Positions 9,401 through 14,629 of a stretch of DNA of 21,264 bases are shown piece by piece. The notes below the pieces were generated by a model. That model worked only from the letters and a program-made list of their open reading frames with translations. It ran no database searches and was not told the DNA's origin. Position 1 is the first letter of the stretch. Each line of letters begins with the position of its first letter. The stretch is from positions 1-21,264 of IMG/VR virus record IMGVR_UViG_3300044858_000678, one strand, 5' to 3'. This stretch comes from a virus. Made by a program: the position numbers and the translations under genes.

Positions 9401-12112
9401 GGTCGCGGTGTCTCCGCGCTCAACGGCAGTCATGTAGTCGGCGTCCATGCTGGAGATGGCGGCCTGCTCAAAAATCTTTGGGCTACCAACATTGAACCGG
9501 CGCGACAGCGGGACGATATTGCCAGCCTCGTCGCGGGTTACGGCGTCTGCAAGCTTGATCTTGTTCTCGTTCAAGACAACGGTAGAAATGAATGTTCCAT
9601 CTACCGCATCCGGGTCCTCATCAATCAACTTGACAATGTCGTATCCATCTTCCGCAGCGGTTGCCTGAATATCTTTCCACCTTCGTCCGCTCCCTGTTCC
9701 TTCCCAGTCATAAAGGCGACCGCTCATAACAGCGTCTTCAGGAGTAACGGATTCTCCAGAAGCACGATCAACAAAATCCCAATTCCCATCTTCAGACCAT
9801 TTACGAATCCATGCAATGACTTCTGGTGTTTGATTTGTCAAGTCAAGCGTTCGTCCGCCAACATAGAAGCGTCTGGCACCACCTTCTTTGCCAGCATATT
9901 TGTCAGCGACATACTGATTTGTAGTCGTGAAGATTCCGGGTTCTCGTCGTGCGCCTCGCCGATATTCCGTGATTTGTGCTGCGTTACGATCTCCACGCCA
10001 AACAATTTCCGTTAGTCCACTTGCCTTTGCCGCCTCGTCCACCATGCGCTGCGCGGTCGCCATGTCGCCGCGCTCGACGGCAGCCATGTAATTCGTATCA
10101 ATACGCGCCGCCTGCTCCATCGCCTGAACTGGCATCCCTTCGCCAACAATCGTCGGCGGATACTTGCGGTTGTATTCCTCCGGCGTGATGCCCATCGCAG
10201 CGGCATCTACTACCGCCATCGCCTGGTGGATCTTCGCGTATGTGCGGGCCTGCACGTCTGAATAGCCGACCGCCTTCACCGCGTTGAAGATCGAATCCTC
10301 GACCGCCTGCGCCGACTGCACGAACGCGGCATCGACCGTCTGCTTCTCCTCCATCAACTTCTCGGCCTGGGCGACAATCTCCGCACGTGACGCCTCAACG
10401 GCCTGCGCCTCGGTCGCGCTAATCGCGTCCGGAGCGAGCCGCATATGTGGCAGCAATGCGTTGCCAAGATCCGTGCCGGCCAGCCGGGCCGCGTACTGCG
10501 CGGTCGGGATCGTCACATCGCTGCCCGTGGTAGCGGCATCGCGCACCTTCTGGGCCAGCCCTGGCACCACGGCGTCAAGCTGCGAGTCGGTCACGGCGGC
10601 CTGCTCGAGGACGCCGCGCATGGTGGCTCCGTCCACGAACACGGTCTCGGCGTTGGTGCCAGCCGCCTGCGCAGCCACGAAACGCTCGTATGCGCCGACA
10701 TCACGACCGCGCACCTTGCTCTCGGTCGCGTTTTGGGTCAGGCTCTCAAAGAACTTGGTTTGCTTCGTTGTTTGCTTTGCACGTCGCAAATCAATCGCAA
10801 TGTTGATTCCTGGGCCGATGCCGCCGATTGCGGACACGCCAAGCGCAGTCCGAACAATTACATCCGTCAACTCATTCTTGATGCTCTGGCGGCCTTCACG
10901 TGTGGCAAGTCTGGATTGGAATGCCTCTGGATCAGAGATATAACCACCCATTTCATCGAACGCGATTTCGACAACCTGCTGGCTGACTTCAGTACCAATT
11001 TCACCACCGACACCCTTGGCATATGACGTGCCGAAGTTAGCGATCGCCTTGCCAACGGTTGGGCGTGTCACCGCCTCATTGGCGGCATCCATCACCATCC
11101 GCGACCACACGCCCTTGAACGGAGCGGCCAGCAACTTGACACCGTATACCTCAAGCGCACCGCCAAGCAATCCAACGCCAAGCGCAGTAACGCGAGCAAC
11201 ATCTGGGTCCATTCCGGCATCCAGATTCTTCATGTAGTTGTTGCCGGCCATCACTCGTCCAGATGTCGAAATCATTGCGCTAGTTGCACCAGCGCCCATT
11301 CCAAAGATGGTTGCAGCAGGCACCGTGACTATTTCTTCCGGCAAGAAGATTTGTGGTCCAAATTGCCCGGCGAGCAATGCTCCGCCAGCACCAATACCGC
11401 CACCAATCACAGCGCCTTTTACTGATTCTTCTGCGGTGCGCTCAATCTGTCCAAGCAGTTCTCCGGTTTGACGCCAGAAACCAGTATCTCCGGCAAGATC
11501 CGCCAACTCCTGCTGGTATGCATTCCATTGGCGCTGTTCATCTTCGGTTGGCTTTCCACGCAATTGTGCGGTTGTGCCAAGCAACCCAGCCTCGGTTGTA
11601 ATTCTTCCTGTTCGGAAGCCTGCCATGAATTCGCTCGGCAGCTCCGAAACATAATCCATTGTCTGCGCAAGTTTCTCCAGCGTTCCAACGTCATCGCTTG
11701 CCTGGTTGGCAAACGTCCTGTCCATCAGGAACGATGCCAGCACCGGGTTTGTCCGCGCGATGTCACGCGCCTGCATGTCGGCCATAAACGCGCGCTGACG
11801 CACCTCGTCCATGTTCCGAAGCGCAACGTCCTGCCCGACACCGATACGCGCACCGAGCCGTGATGCCTCCGCAGCCTGGTCAGGGTTCACACGGGACGCG
11901 CTCATTAGCGATGACATCAACGGGATCTGGTCCCGGTTCACGATGTCAAGCACGTCCGGATCAACGGGCTCTGGAATCGTTGGCTGCGACATCGCAGGCT
12001 CTTGCGACACCGGCTGTCCGATGACAGCCAAAACATCCGGATCGACCGGGCCGCCCTGGTTCTGCGATGGTGCGAACTCTGCGCGGCGCTCGTCTGGTGT
12101 AAACGGAATCAT
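3485..12112 (-). CDS. Giant polyvalent internal virion/ejection protein with ART-like and zincin modules (2875 aa)
   Basis: This single uninterrupted frame fills the last internal-virion-protein slot (the T7 gp16 position) before the tailspike. Seen in order: duplicated PVDPDVL motifs (22-31, 49-58); Gly/Ala-rich hydrophobic stretches near 231-290 and 310-333; a polyvalent-type stretch with AARLAGTDLGNALLPH near 550; a linker repeat (about 672-699); ADP-ribosyltransferase-like module 1 (WRG at 705-707, GYDIV near 826); linkers (about 857-917); ART-like module 2 (about 915-1075, GYDGIVY from 1032); a MAVHNLS module from 1096; EVLFQ ending at 1595; a zincin motif H1627-E-L-I-H1631 with a likely third ligand at E1695 (NFEDYLLEGKAPS); a charged helical/coiled-coil region (about 1780-2250); and a C-terminal region (about 2546-2750) with hydrophobic helices. 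These modules match the large polyvalent proteins known from phages and conjugative elements, thought to be delivered with DNA. No lysozyme or transglycosylase motif was seen. The start overlaps the upstream stop by ATGA. ART catalytic residues cannot be fixed by eye. Confidence 0.9.
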   Translation of the reverse strand: MIPFTPDERRAEFAPSQNQGGPVDPDVLAVIGQPVSQEPAMSQPTIPEPVDPDVLDIVNRDQIPLMSSLMSASRVNPDQAAEASRLGARIGVGQDVALRNMDEVRQRAFMADMQARDIARTNPVLASFLMDRTFANQASDDVGTLEKLAQTMDYVSELPSEFMAGFRTGRITTEAGLLGTTAQLRGKPTEDEQRQWNAYQQELADLAGDTGFWRQTGELLGQIERTAEESVKGAVIGGGIGAGGALLAGQFGPQIFLPEEIVTVPAATIFGMGAGATSAMISTSGRVMAGNNYMKNLDAGMDPDVARVTALGVGLLGGALEVYGVKLLAAPFKGVWSRMVMDAANEAVTRPTVGKAIANFGTSYAKGVGGEIGTEVSQQVVEIAFDEMGGYISDPEAFQSRLATREGRQSIKNELTDVIVRTALGVSAIGGIGPGINIAIDLRRAKQTTKQTKFFESLTQNATESKVRGRDVGAYERFVAAQAAGTNAETVFVDGATMRGVLEQAAVTDSQLDAVVPGLAQKVRDAATTGSDVTIPTAQYAARLAGTDLGNALLPHMRLAPDAISATEAQAVEASRAEIVAQAEKLMEEKQTVDAAFVQSAQAVEDSIFNAVKAVGYSDVQARTYAKIHQAMAVVDAAAMGITPEEYNRKYPPTIVGEGMPVQAMEQAARIDTNYMAAVERGDMATAQRMVDEAAKASGLTEIVWRGDRNAAQITEYRRGARREPGIFTTTNQYVADKYAGKEGGARRFYVGGRTLDLTNQTPEVIAWIRKWSEDGNWDFVDRASGESVTPEDAVMSGRLYDWEGTGSGRRWKDIQATAAEDGYDIVKLIDEDPDAVDGTFISTVVLNENKIKLADAVTRDEAGNIVPLSRRFNVGSPKIFEQAAISSMDADYMTAVERGDTATAQRMVDDAAYQAGYTIEAEHQTNQWFSEFKAGELGFHIGAGIPEGMLGQRTMKLRARIANPLRLKDLGVWSADRVIYSLPEAIITERQRSELLDEIPEEMRAGSPESGDMFAYYDALAPIRDFLVSKGYDGIVYKNEAEGREDSYIAFDSEQLKSADPVTRDEQGNVVPLSRRFDITSPKVFEQAATGPRLMAVHNLSADNLQFAERMGGLAVPSIGVITEEAGGVEGFGEITLLGTREMAEPRTTPVFEADAYSARFPRPEWPKVSTAKADAVVASIRDLQTEFDDVGLVDSTFNFLVNEPDANKLAERWLRSPAIMAMYLRERGIEIAPILETRPTLSRLTWEAIDRLTPIYLAVDQQQAYDVMEASPEYAALKIAYADEVRRQYQGVAEELPEGRVEEWAKQFTPTTLQRLSRDVQETNRQRVAREATANALTEKLEPSYAEYKTWVDKKTRGQFGAPFLRDGKLKRPYTLGNIVDFMASAKVKGEEKGLTFGAGAARAKRARAFPDLEEMREAAKTAIVNPDEYSKARKESEKTLEAYRLAVVDYTRLTDWRGKQDTWAAMDASMKALARYGKRKKRSAKAMREALSREQFAIGSMPAETIEQAIDAADALFNAPVPYFEAKPQRAVRLDEFAGAVIPTDASQQTRDILERSGIPYMSYIAGNEQDRQRAVRQMSVSPEARGEVLFQAMPSPGPARGGHDPRTLTTVINKGADVTTLFHELIHYKVEVYLRIASAPDAPARIKADLDELFKFMGVAGATFEERLATYNGLTFEQRRPLEEKITYNFEDYLLEGKAPSVEMRGVFDRIAAWMRRVYKSLRDDLNAIYRREFGTDLPILTPEIRSVFDRMLASEEQIKRAEAVNNMKGLFQTQEQSGMDDTEWAAYQAMQKEATDVAIAALTTDTMKQVEWMSNARSKKLKELQKAHDTQRKEVRDQVMAEVRQEPIYRAMEYLKRGTLIGPDGSETTVEGVHKINTALAREFVPGLDMAKMGRGKYGYLAEDGLHPDVVAEMFGFPAGSALLQALADAKPMREVVDARTDEIMVRDYSEMGDPKAQEAAVNRAIHNEARARLVAVEARWLSKATQPVRVIQEAARQAAVDAVGNTVIRDLRPDQYAAAEARASRDAIEAARGADTKRLRERYGADATREQIMLQAKRQQLYQNALATEAQKADDAIQKGLKYLRRVLRDSNRQRMGADYADQITGILDRFELAPISRTEAARRADLAAWVEAKRAEGLEPDIDPEVLAESNRRPWRNLTVTEFNAVMDAVKQIEFMGKNERKIKLAAEKADFEKVRDEIVTSVIANAGDRKANARTATTNIGRAITTLKGFIGAHLKAASIARILDGAQDGGPVWNYLIRSANDAGDKETTMRAQATERLTAMFAPIFKLGKMGGKGQYFPTVDRSFNREARLVIALNMGNDGNIQRLLNGESWSIEQITPILQSLTEDEWNLVQQVWDYFETYRPEIAAKERELYGKEPNWVEPKPLIVQTADGKTVTLRGGYYPIKYDPRASMRSETMSDAEVAKRDLAGAFTSATTRRSYTKARVEELKDKRPLLYTLAGMYGGVNEVIHDLSWHRWLIQANRLMRSQAFDEAVREKYGPEFIGQLKTWIKDVAAGERGVQNEAEMALNFLRQGISSAGLGFNVVSAALQITGFNQSIVRVGVKWIGRGIAAVAQSPLLSMKMVNEKSDFMANRSRTQFRELNELRNMVQGDSVAMRRIKMGTYFLMMRMQRMVDVPTWIGAYEKALYEGRDEDTSIALADQAVIDSQGGGMLKDLSRVERGGAGLKLFTVFYGYMNTVYNMAAVQTMTAKNKGKLAADYAMLFVVPVVLGQLIRKAMVPKTEDEPEDLEDIARKLAAEQLSYLMGTMVIVREFGEISKIVAGAEGPRMGYGGPAGLRAVGETYNFATQASQGEFDKAFRKSAVNLIGAFTGLPSAQINRTLDGLDALYEGETENVLAPATGVRR
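8879..8901 (-). repeat. Direct repeat, inter-module linker, copy 2 (after ART-like module 2)
   Basis: These 23 bases are identical to 9494-9516. A further 17 bases at 8912-8928 are identical to 9527-9543, at the same 615-nt offset, which is in frame (205 codons). They encode the linker VTRDEQGNVVPLSRRF, followed by SPKVFEQAA. The repeat lies inside the giant gene and separates the second ART-like module from the MAVHNLS module. Confidence 0.85.
9387..9436 (-). repeat. Direct repeat, module-leading linker, copy 2 (before ART-like module 2)
   Basis: This 50-base stretch matches 10041-10090 at 43 of 50 positions with an in-frame offset of 654 nt (218 codons). It encodes YMTAVERGDTATAQRMVDD, against YMAAVERGDMATAQRMVDE in the other copy. 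It marks the beginning of the second ART-like module. GC is higher here than in the flanking effector modules. Confidence 0.85.
9494..9516 (-). repeat. Direct repeat, inter-module linker, copy 1 (after ART-like module 1)
   Basis: Identical over 23 bases to 8879-8901, continuing as a 17-base identity at 9527-9543. It encodes VTRDEAGNIVPLSRRF, then SPKIFEQAA, the tail linker of the first ART-like module, and is followed almost at once by the leading linker of the second. Confidence 0.85.
10041..10090 (-). repeat. Direct repeat, module-leading linker, copy 1 (before ART-like module 1)
   Basis: Partner of 9387-9436 (43 of 50 bases identical). It encodes YMAAVERGDMATAQRMVDE, a predicted amphipathic helix leading into the first ART-like module. 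The synonymous and non-synonymous differences between copies show that the duplication is not recent. Confidence 0.85.
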
Positions 12113-13866
12113 TGTGCTGGCTTGCCCTTACGAATCCAATAGTCGGCGAGTTGAGTCATCGTCGGATTGCTGACGCCTGCCTTGCGGAAAGCCGGCAGTG
12201 CAGTTCCAGTAATCCATGTCTGCGGCATGTCCATCAACTTTACCTGCGCATCTCCGACCATGACGTATGCGGATTGACGCTGCTCTGGCGTCATTGCACC
12301 GAGGCTCATTTGCTTGTCCCACCACCAACTGCGTTCGACATACGCCTGCTCACCGTACTGAATGATCGCACCGTCGATCACCCGCTGCTTCTCCTCGCGT
12401 GACAGTGGCCGCTTCTGTCGCTCCTGCTCGGCGTCAATCATGGTCTTGACCGAATTGCGGAACATGAGCGAAGCCTGCTTGTCCTCATCCGACTTCGGAT
12501 CTGCCATCTTCGTCATGTTGTTGGCAAACAGCGTTGCCTCCAACTGGTCGGCATCGACCGTGGCTGCGATCACCTTGCCTGGCGCATTCACGTCGCCGAG
12601 TAGCTTGATATAGGTGTCTCGGGTCATCCTGCCACGGTTGTCCTCGAGGTATTCCCGAGTCAGAACGCCTGGATTGCGTGCGATCTCCTCCATGACATCC
12701 AGCTCATCCGTCTGTCGCTGGGCCTTGAGGAACTTGGCCTGATCCTGTGGCTTGAGCCGGCCCCAAGCAGACGGCGGGACATTCGCCACCGTATTGCCGG
12801 GCGCGGCAAGGAATTGCTCCATACGGTCGATCAGCAGGCCATACTCCTGCCGCTGGAGAGCCTCCTCCTGCCCGTATTGCGTCCGTAGAGCCGCCTGGAC
12901 GCCCTTGCGGATCTCCTGATCCTTGATGCCGTCCGCAATGTCCAAAGCGTCCCGGAGCGATCCTGGCGCTTCCTGCGGGTTGTTGGCCTCATCGTCAGGC
13001 ATCCCGACCCTGCCATAGCCACGGATCGTGGTCGCGTACTGGTCGATCATCCATCGGTCACGGTTGGCGTCGATGCTGGACAGCAATGGCTGCGCGGCCT
13101 TCTCCTCGAGGTTGCCGGCCTTCAGTTCCGCCTTCACAAACTTGTATGCCTCGTCATAGTCGCTCTCGAGCATCAACCGATTGACAACGCCATCCGTGAC
13201 CTGCGTGCGCACCTGAATGACCAAAGCCTTCATCTGTGGAGAATCCTCTGTAAAGCCAAGTGCCCTGCCAGCGGTGCGGATCTCGTTTTCGGCGACGCCG
13301 AGGTTGATCGCATAATCAGACATCGGAACATCGCGATTCTCGTGGTCCTCAATTGCCAATTGAATGAACTGCTCTCCACGCGCACGAGCGGATTCGACCG
13401 TTGCTTTCTTGACCTCGGCATCGCGGTGATTCAACATCTGCGTCTGCGCAGACATCATGTGGCGAGCCATGACGTTTCGATACATGGACTTCTGTGTATC
13501 GTTGTCAAGACTGTCAAGGCTTCCACCAACGATCTGCGCCATCGCATCTTCCGTTTGCGCAAATCGCTCCGCAGCTGCCAGACCGGATGACCGCAAGTAA
13601 CCATCCTGACCTCGCAGAACGCTATTGAATTGCCGCATCGACTCCAATTCAAAGTTTTTGGCTTTTGACTCGTCAATCGCGTCCTGAATCGCACTGCCGA
13701 TGCGGAATGCAACGTCGCCGGCCTGCGTCATTGCACGGCCAAACTGCACCTGCTGCTGGGCGGCAAGGTTCTCGGTGACTGCCACCTGCGGTGCCTGCAC
13801 CATTCCGATGTCGCCTGCGCCTCCCGGCGCGACCTGCGGTACGAACGTGGTAGGTACGGTCGGCAT
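12109..13866 (-). CDS. Large helical internal virion protein (T7 gp15 position, 585 aa)
   Basis: A 585-residue protein, mostly charged and helical, with few Cys and no signal peptide. The N-terminal 30 residues are Pro/Gly/Val-rich (MPTVPTTFVPQVAPGG) and precede helical repeats rich in Gln, Ala, Glu and Arg. It lies between a small internal protein and the giant polyvalent protein, the same slot as the middle ejection protein (gp15) in T7-like phages, which forms part of the channel for DNA ejection into the periplasm. The ATG at 13866-13864 follows an AGAGGA site overlapping the previous gene end, 3 nt after that gene's stop. Its stop overlaps the giant gene's start as ATGA, so the two are probably translationally coupled. 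The assignment rests on position, size and helical character, not a recognised motif. Confidence 0.75.
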   Translation of the reverse strand: MPTVPTTFVPQVAPGGAGDIGMVQAPQVAVTENLAAQQQVQFGRAMTQAGDVAFRIGSAIQDAIDESKAKNFELESMRQFNSVLRGQDGYLRSSGLAAAERFAQTEDAMAQIVGGSLDSLDNDTQKSMYRNVMARHMMSAQTQMLNHRDAEVKKATVESARARGEQFIQLAIEDHENRDVPMSDYAINLGVAENEIRTAGRALGFTEDSPQMKALVIQVRTQVTDGVVNRLMLESDYDEAYKFVKAELKAGNLEEKAAQPLLSSIDANRDRWMIDQYATTIRGYGRVGMPDDEANNPQEAPGSLRDALDIADGIKDQEIRKGVQAALRTQYGQEEALQRQEYGLLIDRMEQFLAAPGNTVANVPPSAWGRLKPQDQAKFLKAQRQTDELDVMEEIARNPGVLTREYLEDNRGRMTRDTYIKLLGDVNAPGKVIAATVDADQLEATLFANNMTKMADPKSDEDKQASLMFRNSVKTMIDAEQERQKRPLSREEKQRVIDGAIIQYGEQAYVERSWWWDKQMSLGAMTPEQRQSAYVMVGDAQVKLMDMPQTWITGTALPAFRKAGVSNPTMTQLADYWIRKGKPAQ

Positions 13867-13869
13867 GGA

Positions 13870-14628
13870 TTACGTCCTCTGCTGGCTCACGCCAGCCAAC
13901 AGTTCCTCGATGCGGCGGTTACGAGCCCACATGCCGCCAATGTCCGCCGCGCTGCCAAGCAGGCTCGTACCAAGCGCCAGACCGGGATAGATCGTGCCGG
14001 CAGTCGCCTGCAAGTTCTGGGCCGAGATGTCGGCCATCGTCGCACCGACGCCGATGTTGAACGCCTGCAACTTGGCAGCCTCGGCTGCGCGCACCGTCTG
14101 CGCGTTCATGCTCAAGCGGTCAATCTCCTTGATGAGATCCATGCTGCCCAGCACCTCGGTAGGCGTGCCCTCGCCAAGCGAGATGCCTCGAGCAGCCATT
14201 GCCGCCTTCGCGCCGGCGCGTGCCTGGCCGGCCTGCATGGCGTACCTGCCGAACCGCTCCTGCCCTTCGCGGCTGATTTCGCCAGCCGTGAACCGGGCCA
14301 TGCCCTGGTTGATGCGGGCCATCTCGGCGGCGAACCGCTGGTTCTGCGCCTGCATCTTGAGCTGGTTCTGCTGGCTCTGCGCCGAGTAGTACGAGCCGAT
14401 GGCGCTGGTCGCAGATCCAAAAATCGCCATGATCGGGCCAGCCACGCTGAACGCCTCGGCGAACTGCGCTGCGGTCGATGGCGCTGCCGCAGCCGGCGCA
14501 TTCGCAGCAATGGCCTGATTCTGCATGCTCGTCAGGTACGGGTAGTTCTGCGCCTGCGTCAGCATGGTGTTGTCCATGCCTGGGAAACTGAAGCCCGGCG
14601 TATTCGGCGTGGTTGTCACGAATCCCAT
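13870..14628 (-). CDS. Small internal virion/ejection protein (T7 gp14 position, 252 aa)
   Basis: I choose the ATG at 14628-14626 (protein MGFVTTTPNTPG, 252 residues) over an in-frame ATG 13 codons upstream, because GGAGG sits 5 nt before it and the arrangement TGATATG couples it to the stop of the preceding gene. The N-terminal 50 residues are Pro/Ala/Gln-rich and likely disordered. A hydrophobic stretch (AFSVAGPIMAIFGSATSAIG) could be a membrane segment, followed by an Ala/Gln/Arg-rich helical body and a second weakly hydrophobic stretch (PGLALGTSLLGSAADIGG). This fits a T7 gp14-like protein that inserts in the outer membrane during DNA ejection. Function is inferred from position, size and composition. 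Confidence 0.75.
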   Translation of the reverse strand: MGFVTTTPNTPGFSFPGMDNTMLTQAQNYPYLTSMQNQAIAANAPAAAAPSTAAQFAEAFSVAGPIMAIFGSATSAIGSYYSAQSQQNQLKMQAQNQRFAAEMARINQGMARFTAGEISREGQERFGRYAMQAGQARAGAKAAMAARGISLGEGTPTEVLGSMDLIKEIDRLSMNAQTVRAAEAAKLQAFNIGVGATMADISAQNLQATAGTIYPGLALGTSLLGSAADIGGMWARNRRIEELLAGVSQQRT

Positions 14629-14629
14629 A

